From: Oscillospiraceae bacterium | GTDB lineage: Bacteria; Bacillota; Clostridia; Oscillospirales; Acutalibacteraceae | Reading direction: 5' to 3' | DNA length: 64,000 nt | NCBI GenBank assembly: GCA_031271865.1 | Contig: JAISUW010000054.1 | Span: 1-64,000, forward strand | Shown: in pieces, positions 51,624 to 63,739 of the stretch | Layout of the letters: every line of letters starts with the position of its first letter | How positions within the stretch are numbered: the stretch's first letter is position 1 | Notes under the pieces: generated by a model | Databases searched by the model: none | Told to the model about the DNA's origin: nothing | Seen by the model: the letters and a program-made list of their open reading frames with translations, nothing else | Translations under genes and position numbers: made by a program

Positions 51624-51707
51624 AGGATAAGGGTTGCTTTCGGCATTATCACGATTGTTCAAGGAAGAAAACGATGTTATGCTGTGAAAAATGTACAAAC
51701 GTAAAGC

Positions 51708-53743
<2,036 letters not shown>

Positions 53744-53780
53744 GCTGCAATTCGCCGGAGAGCCGAACCTATCGCATGGC

Positions 53781-53809
53781 TTGCTTTTTTGCACAAAATG
53801 TGTTACAAT
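53781..53809 (+). promoter_or_regulatory. Promoter of the ComEC-like gene and addBA
   Basis: TTGCTT-17 nt-TACAAT, about 47 nt before the ATG at 53857. Confidence 0.6.
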
Positions 53810-53856
53810 ACTTCTTGGACGCACCGCATGAAGACCATGGAAATGAAGTGATATAT

Positions 53857-54861
53857 ATGGCGAAAGACAAAGAAAAATCCAAAAAGAGATGGAAAGGGAT
53901 AGGAGCGGTATTCCTTTTCCTGCTCGTTATTGCCGCCGGCGCCGGAATCTTTTACCTCGGGCACAAAGCCGGCGGCGGGGAACTGCAGTTCACCTTTCCG
54001 TCAAAGTCCACAACAACGACCACGACCGCCTTTGACCCTGCCAATGGGTTGGAGGTCTATGTGATTGATGTCGGGCAAGGGAATTGCCAACTCATCCGAT
54101 TTGCCGGGCAGACTTTGCTCTATGATGGCGGGGAGATAGGCAGGGAGGACGATGTTACAAGCTTCCTGCGGAAAATTGGGGTAAAGCGGTTGGATTATGT
54201 CATTGCCTCCCATGCCCACTCCGACCACGTAGGCGGCTTGGCGTATGGTATCCTGGAGAATTTCCCTGTGGGAGAGATTATCCTCCCGTTTGTCCCAAAG
54301 GATGCGGTGGGCATAGCACAAAGCTACAATGCATTCTTAAAGGCAGCAGAGAAGAAGCACAACAAAGAAGGAACGGTAATATCAGAATCCAAAGCGTTAG
54401 GCAGAGTGAACTTCTATTTGGGCGGTGAAAACGGTGCTGCCTGCAAGATACTGGGACCGACGCAGTTTGTGCTGAACAACGGAGGCTTCGAGAGCATCAA
54501 CAACAATTCCGTCTGTATACAGATTCGTTATAAAGATACATCCGTACTCCTTACCGGAGATGCTGAGGAAAAGGCAGAGATGTCGCTGATAGAATCCTAC
54601 AACGATACATTGAAATCCAATCTGTTTATCGCAGGACATCATGGCTCGGCTACCTCTAATACGCCGGACTTTCTGAACCTTGTGCGCCCGGATATGATTG
54701 CCGTCTCTTGCGGACTGAATAACTCCTATGGGCATCCCCATGCCGAGGTACTCGCCTATTGCAAGACACATTCCATCCCCGTTTACCGTACGGATTACCA
54801 AGGGAGTCTGCTCTTTGTGTCGGATGGAAATCACTTCTCCCCCTATGTGATAACCGAATAA
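53857..54861 (+). CDS. ComEC/Rec2-like metallo-beta-lactamase-fold hydrolase
   Basis: A 334-residue protein. It has a basic cytosolic head, one membrane helix at about residues 11-33, a Thr-rich linker (STTTTTTAFDP), and an extracellular MBL domain. Motifs: VIDVGQGNCQLI, the zinc site HAHSDHVGGL, LLTGDAEE, and GHHGSATSNT. It resembles the stand-alone C-terminal domain of ComEC, a DNA-uptake nuclease, and related Firmicute extracellular hydrolases. The ORF track starts at 53776; ATG 53857 is preferred. addB follows after 20 nt. Confidence 0.85.
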   Translation: MAKDKEKSKKRWKGIGAVFLFLLVIAAGAGIFYLGHKAGGGELQFTFPSKSTTTTTTAFDPANGLEVYVIDVGQGNCQLIRFAGQTLLYDGGEIGREDDVTSFLRKIGVKRLDYVIASHAHSDHVGGLAYGILENFPVGEIILPFVPKDAVGIAQSYNAFLKAAEKKHNKEGTVISESKALGRVNFYLGGENGAACKILGPTQFVLNNGGFESINNNSVCIQIRYKDTSVLLTGDAEEKAEMSLIESYNDTLKSNLFIAGHHGSATSNTPDFLNLVRPDMIAVSCGLNNSYGHPHAEVLAYCKTHSIPVYRTDYQGSLLFVSDGNHFSPYVITE

Positions 54862-54881
54862 AACAGAAAGGAAACCGTATT

Positions 54882-57800
54882 TTGCTGCATTTGATTTACG
54901 GTCGCGCAGGTGCCGGCAAAACGCATTATATCCTCAAGCAAATCAAGGACTTCATTCAAGCCGGGGTAACGGATTTGGTGCTTGTCATCCCGGAACAGGA
55001 GAGCTTCCAAACAGAGCGCGCTGTCTTGCATGAATTGGGCGCGAGAGAGGCGCAGTTCGTGCAGGTGCTGAGCTTTACGCGCCTTGCAGCCTCTGTTGCC
55101 AAAGAGGAAAAGCTGTGTGCGGTGCGGGGGGTCAATGATTCATTGAAATCATTGGCGATGCTGGAAGCCTTGGGTGCAGCCCGTGACCGCTTGCATCTCT
55201 ACAGCAGAGCGGACCGTCGCCGCATACCGGATTTTCTTCACTTGGCGTCTGAGTTGGAAGCAGCCGCTGCCAACAGCACAAAGCTGCTGGAAGCTGCTGA
55301 GGAGCTGCACGGTACAGTCAAACAAAAGTGCGATGAACTGGCACATATTATCGAGAATTATGAGGCTATCCTTACCGCTCGCTACGGCGGCCGGGGGGAT
55401 ACGCTGGAGCTTTTGGCGGAGGCGTTGCGTCAGACGCATTGGTTTAAGGGGAAGACCGTTTTCCTGGATTCTTTCCGCGGGTTCACCGGGGAAGAACGCC
55501 GCATCGTAAAACTGATGCTGGAGCAAGCCTCGCACGTCTATGTGACGCTCATCGGCGACGGACCTGGGGTGTTGGGTGCGGAGAATGTTTTTGCACACAC
55601 CGAGCGGGCATACTTGGATTTGCAGCAGGATGCAAAGGATGTTTGCTGCGTGTCGGCGAAGCCTTTGCGGCTGAGCGGTGAAAACAAATTCTGCAATTTC
55701 CCGCCGGCACACAATTACCATAAGAGTGCCTCCATGCGGCAACTGGAGCTGTTCTTAGCGAAAGGCGAACGTCCGCAAACGTCGGATGCCTCCGACATTG
55801 TGAATGTATCCTGTGCCGACCGCGAGCGGGAGTGCGCATGGGTAGCGGCGGAAATTCACCGCCTGCTGCGCGAGAAGGATCCGCGCATCCGAACCGACGG
55901 TCTGCGTTGCCGGGATATAGCAATTACAGCGAGGAATTTCTCCGATTACGAAGCACCGTTGGCGGCGGCGATGAAAAAGGCAGGTATTCCGGTCTATTTA
56001 GATACCCGCCGTCCTCTCCAGCATCAACCGCTGATGCGCCTTTGCACAGCGGCATTGCAGATTGCCGCCGATGGCTTTCGCACAGAAACGGTGTTTACGC
56101 TCCTGAAAACCGGTTTGGCAGGGTTAGATATGAATGAGACGGCCGAGCTGGAAACCTATTGCTTCCGTTGGCGTATAGACGGTGCAGGATTCCTGCATCC
56201 GTGGAACATGGATACCCGAGGCTTCGGGGACTATAGTGAGGACAACGCCGAGGATAAAGCAGCGGAGCAGAATCGCCGTGAATCGCTCAACCGCCTGCGT
56301 CTGCGTCTGGTGAAGCCTTTGCAGTCCTTGTGCAAGGCGCTTAAAGACACGACGGTTCCGGCAGCGTGTGCGGCACTCTTCTCCTATGTTAACAGCTTGG
56401 ATGTCAGCCGCAGTCTCGCCGAGCAACGGCAACAGTTGACAGATATGCAGGATACTGTCACCGCAGAGATGCTCCCACGCATCTGGCGCGCATTCGTGCA
56501 GATTCTGGATTATCTGACAGAGGCCTCGCAGGCGGCGGAAGGTTTGTCCGGTGACTTAGCGGATCAAGGCACGGAAAAGGCAACCGATGCCAAAGCGTTT
56601 TATGATATGTTCTCTTTGGTTCTGGGAGGAACGGACTTAGGAGAACTGCCGCCCATGCTGGATTGTGTGGTGGCGGGAGAAGCTTCACGTTCCCGTTTCC
56701 AAAGCCCGCGCATTCTTTTCGCTATGGGCCTGACGGACGGCGTGTTCCCCTCTGTACCGACGCAACCGATTCTGCTGTCGGAAGCGGAGCGGGAATTGCT
56801 GAAAGGCACCGCCGCCGGGTTGAAGCTGCGGGATACGCGCCCGGAGTTGGTGGATTTGGAGAGCCTTCTGGTTTATCAAACCCTTTGCGCCCCGACCGAA
56901 CGGTTATACCTTACGCATCCCCGCCGGGATACAGCTGGGGCAGGCTTGGCACCCTCCCCTTTGCTTGCTCGCATATTTGATAAAAAGAGCGGTTGTTTTC
57001 CCGATAGTGCTGCCATTACCGAAGCGGATACCCCGGCAAACCCGGAGGAATGCGCCGATTCTGTGGAGTTTCCGGCTGCCGCTTTCGATATGCTTTGCGC
57101 CTTAGAGGAAGGCACACCGCTGCACCGGGCCTTGCGTGAGCTGACAGAAGAAGACGGTCGCTTCGCGGCAGCCATTGAAGCATTGAATCGCTTGAACTGC
57201 CATGAGCTTTTCTCTCTGGAGGGCGACAAGGAGGCTTGCGCACTGCTTTTGCCGCTCGGGAGCACCATCTCCCCCACACGCTTGGAGACCTTTGCAAAAT
57301 GTCCTTTCCGGCACTATATGAAGTACGCCTTGAAGGCACAGGTCATCCAACCTGCGGCTTTTGACAGTCTGCTGCGCGGGAATATCATTCACACAGCCTT
57401 TGAGGAGTTCTTGGATACCGTGGATTATCCGGAAGCGCTTTCCGTGGATGCACTCTTAGAAATGCCGCCGGAAGAAGTGCGCCGCCGTTTCCGCGAATTG
57501 ACAGACAGCATAGGCAAACGTGTATTGGAACAAGAAGCAATGCCCAAACGCGGTCTATGGCTCTATAAACGGCTGCAGGAAGTTATGGAAGAAACACTTG
57601 GTTCTGTTCTTGATGAATTCCGTGACTCCGGGTTCCGCCCCGCGGCATTTGAGCTGCCGATTGGGCGTCGGGCTGCGGTTGGACCATATAGGCTTTCCCT
57701 GCCGGAAGGCGAATTGCTCTTCTCGGGAAAGACCGATCGGGTGGACATTGATTCCATGCGCGGCGCTTTCCGTATCGCCGACTATAAGAGTTACACCAAA

Positions 57801-58325
57801 GCATTCGATTTATCCTCTCTGTATGACGGCATAGATTTGCAGATGCTCCTCTATCTCTTTGCCGTTGCAGACAACGGAATCAACGGCGAAGCCCCCTTGC
57901 AACCGGCCGCTGTGATGTATCAGCCGGTGAAAGACAAAACCGTGTCGCTCAGCGATCGCAGCAAAACCGCCGAAGCGTTGAAAGAAGAAAAGGAAAAAGC
58001 CCGAAAGCCGGACGGGTTAATTGTCGAGGGTTTAGACAGCGGTTACGGTACCGTCCTCACAAGCAAAATGGTCGCCGTTTTGCGGCGCGACATAGAAGAC
58101 ATTCTCCGAGAAACCGCAAAGCGGTTGCTTGTCGGCGACATAAGTGTTTATCCGCTTGAAAAGGACACCGATTTCGGCGGGTTCGGCACTTGCGATGATT
58201 GTGAATATCATGCGGCCTGCGGACACGAGATCGGTGAGGAATGCCGAGGGAAATACGCGCTGACGAAAGCAACAGTCTTGGAATACTTGGAAGCGGCTGC
58301 CGCAGAAGGGGAGGAGCAAGAATGA
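54882..58325 (+). CDS. addB: ATP-dependent helicase/nuclease subunit B
   Basis: AddB is the Chi-recognising nuclease partner of AddA in double-strand break repair. The 1147-residue protein begins MLHLIYGRAGAGKT (Walker A near residue 7). The C-terminal RecB-type nuclease has KTDRVDIDSMRGAFRIADYK. The 4Fe-4S cysteines are in CPFRHYMKYAL and CDDCEYHAACGHEIGEEC. The start is TTG 54882 after GAAAGGA; the track start at 54759 is inside the previous gene. The stop overlaps addA by 4 nt. Confidence 0.93.
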   Translation: MLHLIYGRAGAGKTHYILKQIKDFIQAGVTDLVLVIPEQESFQTERAVLHELGAREAQFVQVLSFTRLAASVAKEEKLCAVRGVNDSLKSLAMLEALGAARDRLHLYSRADRRRIPDFLHLASELEAAAANSTKLLEAAEELHGTVKQKCDELAHIIENYEAILTARYGGRGDTLELLAEALRQTHWFKGKTVFLDSFRGFTGEERRIVKLMLEQASHVYVTLIGDGPGVLGAENVFAHTERAYLDLQQDAKDVCCVSAKPLRLSGENKFCNFPPAHNYHKSASMRQLELFLAKGERPQTSDASDIVNVSCADRERECAWVAAEIHRLLREKDPRIRTDGLRCRDIAITARNFSDYEAPLAAAMKKAGIPVYLDTRRPLQHQPLMRLCTAALQIAADGFRTETVFTLLKTGLAGLDMNETAELETYCFRWRIDGAGFLHPWNMDTRGFGDYSEDNAEDKAAEQNRRESLNRLRLRLVKPLQSLCKALKDTTVPAACAALFSYVNSLDVSRSLAEQRQQLTDMQDTVTAEMLPRIWRAFVQILDYLTEASQAAEGLSGDLADQGTEKATDAKAFYDMFSLVLGGTDLGELPPMLDCVVAGEASRSRFQSPRILFAMGLTDGVFPSVPTQPILLSEAERELLKGTAAGLKLRDTRPELVDLESLLVYQTLCAPTERLYLTHPRRDTAGAGLAPSPLLARIFDKKSGCFPDSAAITEADTPANPEECADSVEFPAAAFDMLCALEEGTPLHRALRELTEEDGRFAAAIEALNRLNCHELFSLEGDKEACALLLPLGSTISPTRLETFAKCPFRHYMKYALKAQVIQPAAFDSLLRGNIIHTAFEEFLDTVDYPEALSVDALLEMPPEEVRRRFRELTDSIGKRVLEQEAMPKRGLWLYKRLQEVMEETLGSVLDEFRDSGFRPAAFELPIGRRAAVGPYRLSLPEGELLFSGKTDRVDIDSMRGAFRIADYKSYTKAFDLSSLYDGIDLQMLLYLFAVADNGINGEAPLQPAAVMYQPVKDKTVSLSDRSKTAEALKEEKEKARKPDGLIVEGLDSGYGTVLTSKMVAVLRRDIEDILRETAKRLLVGDISVYPLEKDTDFGGFGTCDDCEYHAACGHEIGEECRGKYALTKATVLEYLEAAAAEGEEQE

Positions 58326-61300
58326 GCAATGCACTTGAAATAGGAACTGCACAGCCGCAGACTGCTGCACCGCAGATGCGTTTTACACCGGAGCAAAGCA
58401 ATGCAATCCGTGCGCGCGGAGGCTCTCTGATGGTAAGTGCCGCTGCAGGGAGCGGTAAGACGCAGGTATTGACGCACCGTGTTTTGGGTCTTTTGCAGGA
58501 TACGGATGCCGCACACCGCTGCTCGGTAGAAGAATTGCTTATAGTAACTTTCACGCGGGCGGCGGCGGCGGAAATGCGGGAGCGTATCCGCAAGGCATTG
58601 GAAAAAGCCTGCGCGGCGGATCCGGACAATGCCTATCTCAGCCGGCAGAAGCGTCTGTTGCCTTTGGCACAGATAAGTACGATAGACAGCTTTACCCTCG
58701 ACTTTGTCAACGGCCGTTTGGAGCAGCTCTCGCTTCTTTTGAAACGGGAGGTACCGCCGAATCTGGCCATCTTGGACAAAGGGCGGTGCGATGTTCTGAT
58801 GGACGAAGCAGCCACAGAAGTGCTGGAGGCGGCATATCGCTTCGATATGGAAAACGAGAGCGGTTCCACCGCTTTCCGCGGCTTGGCACTCCTGCGCGAT
58901 ACGGTAAAAGATGACGCGAAGCTACGGCAGCTCTTGGCGGATACAATCCGCAACGGTCTGAACACGCCGAACCCGGAGGCTTTTCTTTCCGATTTGCCGA
59001 AAGTGTATACGGTACCGCTCCCCGCCGCGGAATCCGAGTGGGGGCAGAAAGTGCTTGCAGAAATTGCCCAACGGTCGCAGGATGCCATTGTGGATATAGA
59101 CTCCGCTCTGCGGCTCCTGCAAACAGAGCCTGCTTTATACAATAAACACGCTCCTGTGATAGAAGCGGATAAAGAAGTATACTGTACCCTCATCTCTCTC
59201 TGTGAACAGGGTGCTTGGGACAGTGTGTATCAGTTTGTTCGCAGTACCCCTTTTCAGAAAAAAAACATCCGCAATGCCAGAAGCGAACACGCGGACTTGC
59301 TGAACCTGGTTGCGACCAAGCGCGAACAGTGGCGTGAACCTTTTACCAACATAAAGAGCAAGCCGCCCGGCCGTTTTCTGAAGCTGACCCCCGTCACCAA
59401 TGCAGAACACCTGTCGGACATGCAAGCCATGGAACCGACAGCGCAGGCTTTTACGGACTTAGTGAAGCAGTGCTTTGCCTTATATACACAAAAGAAACTG
59501 GATTTGGGCGGCGCGGAATTTGCAGATTATCTGCAGTGGGCTTTGCTCTTGCTCGAAGACCCGGACATTGCCGCCGAAATGCAAATGCGGTACAAGCAAA
59601 TCCTTGTGGATGAATACCAAGATGTTACCCCTGCGCAGGATGCTCTCTTTGGGCGCATCTCCAATGGCCGGAACCTGTTTTTTGTCGGGGATGTAAAACA
59701 ATCCATCTATAAGTTCCGCGGTGCGGATACGGCGCTTTTCCGCGATTACAGAAACCGCGCCCATGACTTCGACGGGCAAACCTATCCCGCCGGAATCTCG
59801 CTCGACAGGAACTTCCGCTCCCGTGTGGGCGTGACGGATGCGGTCAATTTTGCTTTCCGTCAGTTTTTGTGCCCCGCTGTGCTGGACTTGGACTACAACC
59901 AAAAGGGTGAGGCGCTCGCGGCGGGGGCGAAGTATACGGCGACGGAAACGCCCTCTGTGGAGTATCACCTGCTGGATACGGACACTTCGCCGGCAGAAAC
60001 CAGAGAAACAGAAGCCGCCTATGTCGCAGAACGCATCGCCGAACTGTTGGACCCTGAGAATGCATACACCGTAAAAGACACACAGAGCGACTTGGATTGT
60101 GCTTTGCGCAGTGTTCGCCCGCGGGATATAGCCGTCTTGACGCGCACAAATGCCGATGGGGTGGCTTTCCGCCAAGCCTTGGAGGATCTCGGCATACCGG
60201 CGTTTCACGCGTTGACAGCGGGGGCTTTCGAGAACCGTGAAGCGCAGTTTTTGATTTCCCTGTTGCGGGTGATTGACAATCCTGCTTGGGATATACCGTT
60301 GGCGGCTGTTTTGCTGTCGCCGGCATTCGGGCTGTCTCCCGCTGTTTTGGCAAAACTGCGCGGACCGCACCCGACCGTGTCCCTCTGGCAGACGGTATCG
60401 GAAGCCGACGACCCCGTTTGTACTGCCTTCTGCAGCCAATTGTGTGCGTGGCGGCTTTTGGCGGCCTCTGCACCGCAGGGGACGTTGGTGCGAACGCTGC
60501 TGGAAGAAACGCACATCTTGAGCATCGTCAGAGCCATGCCCGACGGCGAGAGCCGGCGAGCCAATCTCCTACTGCTTCAGGACTTGGCGGTACGCTATGC
60601 AGATACGCCGGGAGCCTCTTTGCATGGGTTCCTGCGCTTTCTGGAACGCATGGCAGCGGAAGAATCTTTGGAGGGCGTAAATACCGTAGCCGAAACGGCG
60701 GATGTAGTGCACATTACCTCCATACACAAATCCAAAGGGCTGGAGTACCCTATAGTCATCTTGCCCCATTGTGAAAAACCAATTGCCCGCTCCGGTCCGG
60801 CAGAAGCGGACAAAAGGGTGATGTCTGCTACGCAGGCGGAAGGATTGGCATTCCAATTGCCGGATATTGAGGCCGGTGCGCGCTATGATACGCTGCCGTC
60901 GGTCTGTGCTGCGAGCCGTGAGGCAAAAGTCGACTTGGCTGAGGCTGCGCGCTTGCTCTATGTGGCCATGACACGTGCCCGGGAGTTGCTTATATGCACT
61001 TCAAGCATCAGCAAGAGGAAGGCGGTCGACCGGCTCTCTGCGTACGCAAGTGCCCTCAGTGGTTTTGACGCGGCCGATGCCGACGGTGTCCTGCCGCTGT
61101 CGCTGATTCGGGGGGCGAATTGTTTCAATGACTGGCTCCTCCCGGCGTTTCTGCGCCACCCCGATGCGGAAGAATTCCGCCGGCTTTCTGGCGGCAGGGA
61201 CTTTTTGTCTGTAGTAACCGCGCATTCCGACGGCATACCGCCGGAGCATATTCGCTTTGTATATCAGCAATTCACGTCGGCGAATGAGGAGGAGGAGGAG

Positions 61301-62110
61301 GAATCCGAGGAGGAGGAGGAATCCGAAGACGAGGATGCGGACGAATATGAACCCGAAGACGCAGACGAAGACGAAGACATAGCAGCGGATGAAGTATACT
61401 TCTCTCCGGAAGAACTGACGGACTATGAACGCTTCAAGGAAGAAATCGGCGGGAGATTGCGCTGGACCTATGCATATGCCGCACAGAGTGCAGTGCCTGC
61501 AAAATACGGCGTGTCGGCACTCACGCACAGCGAAACAGAAGGCCTCTTTGACTTCACGGAAGTGCCGTCCCTGCTGCGTGAAAGCGAAGCCACGGCAGCA
61601 GAGAAAGGCACGGCTATGCACGCTTTTCTCCAGAACGCGGATTTTCATGCTGCCGCAAAAGACGTACAATCGGAGGCGGAGCGGCTGCTGTCCGAAGGGT
61701 ATCTGACCCAAAGGGAAATGGCTCTGCTGAACACACGGCGGTTGGAAACGTTTTTCCGCGGACCGCTGGCTGAGCAAATCCGCCGAAGCCCCTATGTACT
61801 GCGCGAGCGCAGCTTCACCTTTGCTGTACCGGCAAATGAGGTTCAAGCTGACTTGTCGGCAACCGATGAAATCATCGTCCAAGGCACCTTGGACTGCGCG
61901 TTTGAAGCGGACGATGGTTCCTTTATCCTGCTGGATTATAAGACGGACCGAGTGTTCCGTACACAGGGAATGCAGCCGCGGGAACTTCTCCTTTCCCGCT
62001 ACGCCGAGCAAGTGCGGCTGTATGCCCGGGCACTCTCCGCCTGCTTTGGGAAGGCGGCGGACAAGGTAATGCTGTATTCTTTCTGGCTGGGAGAAGCCAT
62101 CGAAGTTTAA
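58322..62110 (+). CDS. addA: ATP-dependent helicase/nuclease subunit A
   Basis: AddA is the UvrD-like motor and second nuclease of AddAB. The 1262-residue protein has Walker A SAAAGSGKT near residue 40, LLIVTFTRAAAAEMRERI, VDEYQDVTPAQDAL, ITSIHKSKGLEYPIV and VAMTRARELL. The C-terminal nuclease motif is ILLDYKTDRV. An unusual run of almost only Glu, Asp and Ser lies at about residues 989-1025, between helicase and nuclease. ATG 58322 sits in the ATGA overlap with addB. Confidence 0.95.
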   Translation: MSNALEIGTAQPQTAAPQMRFTPEQSNAIRARGGSLMVSAAAGSGKTQVLTHRVLGLLQDTDAAHRCSVEELLIVTFTRAAAAEMRERIRKALEKACAADPDNAYLSRQKRLLPLAQISTIDSFTLDFVNGRLEQLSLLLKREVPPNLAILDKGRCDVLMDEAATEVLEAAYRFDMENESGSTAFRGLALLRDTVKDDAKLRQLLADTIRNGLNTPNPEAFLSDLPKVYTVPLPAAESEWGQKVLAEIAQRSQDAIVDIDSALRLLQTEPALYNKHAPVIEADKEVYCTLISLCEQGAWDSVYQFVRSTPFQKKNIRNARSEHADLLNLVATKREQWREPFTNIKSKPPGRFLKLTPVTNAEHLSDMQAMEPTAQAFTDLVKQCFALYTQKKLDLGGAEFADYLQWALLLLEDPDIAAEMQMRYKQILVDEYQDVTPAQDALFGRISNGRNLFFVGDVKQSIYKFRGADTALFRDYRNRAHDFDGQTYPAGISLDRNFRSRVGVTDAVNFAFRQFLCPAVLDLDYNQKGEALAAGAKYTATETPSVEYHLLDTDTSPAETRETEAAYVAERIAELLDPENAYTVKDTQSDLDCALRSVRPRDIAVLTRTNADGVAFRQALEDLGIPAFHALTAGAFENREAQFLISLLRVIDNPAWDIPLAAVLLSPAFGLSPAVLAKLRGPHPTVSLWQTVSEADDPVCTAFCSQLCAWRLLAASAPQGTLVRTLLEETHILSIVRAMPDGESRRANLLLLQDLAVRYADTPGASLHGFLRFLERMAAEESLEGVNTVAETADVVHITSIHKSKGLEYPIVILPHCEKPIARSGPAEADKRVMSATQAEGLAFQLPDIEAGARYDTLPSVCAASREAKVDLAEAARLLYVAMTRARELLICTSSISKRKAVDRLSAYASALSGFDAADADGVLPLSLIRGANCFNDWLLPAFLRHPDAEEFRRLSGGRDFLSVVTAHSDGIPPEHIRFVYQQFTSANEEEEEESEEEEESEDEDADEYEPEDADEDEDIAADEVYFSPEELTDYERFKEEIGGRLRWTYAYAAQSAVPAKYGVSALTHSETEGLFDFTEVPSLLRESEATAAEKGTAMHAFLQNADFHAAAKDVQSEAERLLSEGYLTQREMALLNTRRLETFFRGPLAEQIRRSPYVLRERSFTFAVPANEVQADLSATDEIIVQGTLDCAFEADDGSFILLDYKTDRVFRTQGMQPRELLLSRYAEQVRLYARALSACFGKAADKVMLYSFWLGEAIEV

Positions 62111-62154
62111 AGCGGTGCATTTTTGTTACCGTTTGTTACGATTCCGCTTTTTTT
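62109..62154 (+). terminator. Possible terminator after addA
   Basis: AAAGCGG pairs with CCGCTTT across a 28-nt loop and is followed by a run of T residues. The large loop lowers confidence. Confidence 0.45.
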
Positions 62155-62164
62155 CAAAAAAACA

Positions 62165-62193
62165 TTGCAATTTTCATCGGAATGATGTATAAT
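62165..62193 (+). promoter_or_regulatory. Promoter of tig
   Basis: TTGCAA-17 nt-TATAAT, about 70 nt before the start codon. Confidence 0.75.
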
Positions 62194-62261
62194 AATACGT
62201 TGTAAATACTTGGCGGCTGGTCGCCCGCCAATACCATCCTGTACGCAGTAAGGAGAGAATC

Positions 62262-63614
62262 ATGCCGTTTGTAACGAAAGAAAAGACCGGGCCGGCGACA
62301 TACATAATCAATGCGCTCATTGACCCGGAGGAGTTCCGCGAGGAACTGGATGCTGTTTTTGAGGAAGAGCTTGCGAATATCACCGTCCCGGGTTTCCGCA
62401 AGGGCAAAGCCCCCCGCAAGATTGTCGAGCAGAAGTACGGCGAGAAGCTCTTCTATGAGGAAGCTATTGAAGGTCTGCTGGACGACGCCGTAGAAGATGC
62501 CGTTGCCGAAAGCGGCTTGAAACTGCATCTGAACCCCTATGACTTGGAAATCGACACGATTGATAAAGAAGCCGGCGTGACGTTCCACTTTACGGCCGTT
62601 ACTGCTCCGGAGGTAAGTGTAGAAGGTTACCGCGGTTTGGAAGTAAAGAAGCCCATCGCGGAAGTGCTGGACAGCCAAGTAGAGGAGCGCCTCCTGGCAT
62701 TGCAGCGCCGCTCTGCCCGGCAGGTCACCATCGAAGACCGCCCGGCGCAAACCGGTGACATAGCGACCATCAGCTATGAAGGCTTTAAGGACGGCGTGGC
62801 TTTTGAGGGCGGCACCGGTGAGAACTACGATTTGACATTGGGTTCCGGGCAGTTTATCCCCGGTTTTGAGGGAGCGATTCTTGGGCATTCCGTAGGGGAG
62901 TCGTTTGATATTGATGTCACTTTCCCGGAGACCTACCATGCTGCGGAACTTGCCGGGCAACCGGTGGTTTTCCATGTCAGCTTGAACGGCCTGAAAGCCG
63001 AGGAACTCTCCGCGCTGGATGACGACTTCGCCAAGGAAGTCGGCGAGAACGCCGATACCCTCGAGGAACTCAAAGAGGAAATCCGTGCGGAACTCTTGGG
63101 CAACAACGAAAAGACAGCCAAGAAGGTCTTCGATGAGAACCTACAGAAAGCGTTGCTTGAAAAAGTAGATGCCGAGATTTCAGATAAACTTTTCGACCAG
63201 CGCACCGAGCGCAACCTTGAGCTGTTCCAGCAGCAGATGCAGCTTCCGCTGGAGCGCTATCTGGAGTATACCGGCATGGAAGAGGGGGAGTTCCGCGCCC
63301 AGTTCTTTGAGAATGCCATGCGGCAAGTGACGGTAGAGCTGACCCTCTCCAAAATCGCCGAGTTGGAGAACCTGACGGTCTCTGCAGAGGAAATCGAAGC
63401 GGAGTACCAAAAAATCGCCGACCAGTACGAAGTCGAAGTCGCCCGAGCGAAGCTGGCTGTCCCGACCGAGGAGATTGAAACCGACCTCAAACGCCGTGCC
63501 GCGCTCAAGCTTGTAGAGGAGAACGCGGTGATCATACCCGATACCGCAGAAGATACCGACTATCCTTTGCAGGCTGCCGGCGAATCGCAGGAAGAAGTGC
63601 CGGAGGCAGAATAA
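62262..63614 (+). CDS. tig: Trigger factor
   Basis: A ribosome-bound chaperone with peptidyl-prolyl isomerase activity, 450 residues. The ribosome-docking signature (VPGFRKGKAPRKIVEQKYG) is near residue 43. The FKBP-type domain includes GDIATISYEGFKDGVAFEGG and GQFIPGFEGAILGHSVGE. The C-terminal chaperone domain is helical, ending in an acidic tail. ATG 62262 follows AAGGAGAG. It precedes clpP, the normal order. Confidence 0.95.
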   Translation: MPFVTKEKTGPATYIINALIDPEEFREELDAVFEEELANITVPGFRKGKAPRKIVEQKYGEKLFYEEAIEGLLDDAVEDAVAESGLKLHLNPYDLEIDTIDKEAGVTFHFTAVTAPEVSVEGYRGLEVKKPIAEVLDSQVEERLLALQRRSARQVTIEDRPAQTGDIATISYEGFKDGVAFEGGTGENYDLTLGSGQFIPGFEGAILGHSVGESFDIDVTFPETYHAAELAGQPVVFHVSLNGLKAEELSALDDDFAKEVGENADTLEELKEEIRAELLGNNEKTAKKVFDENLQKALLEKVDAEISDKLFDQRTERNLELFQQQMQLPLERYLEYTGMEEGEFRAQFFENAMRQVTVELTLSKIAELENLTVSAEEIEAEYQKIADQYEVEVARAKLAVPTEEIETDLKRRAALKLVEENAVIIPDTAEDTDYPLQAAGESQEEVPEAE

Positions 63615-63697
63615 TCCAACGCCGACCGTTGCATACTTGAGTAAGGCATTCCTTGCCCTTATTCTCGGCGGTATACCTACCGCACCACCCTAAAAAA

Positions 63698-63715
63698 GGC
63701 GGTTCAGCCGCCGTT
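63698..63715 (+). terminator. Short hairpin between tig and clpP
   Basis: GGCGG-TTCAG-CCGCC followed by GTTT. Weak as a terminator; it may separate tig and clpP expression. Confidence 0.4.
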
Positions 63716-63739
63716 TGAAATGAACAGTGAGGTAGCACT

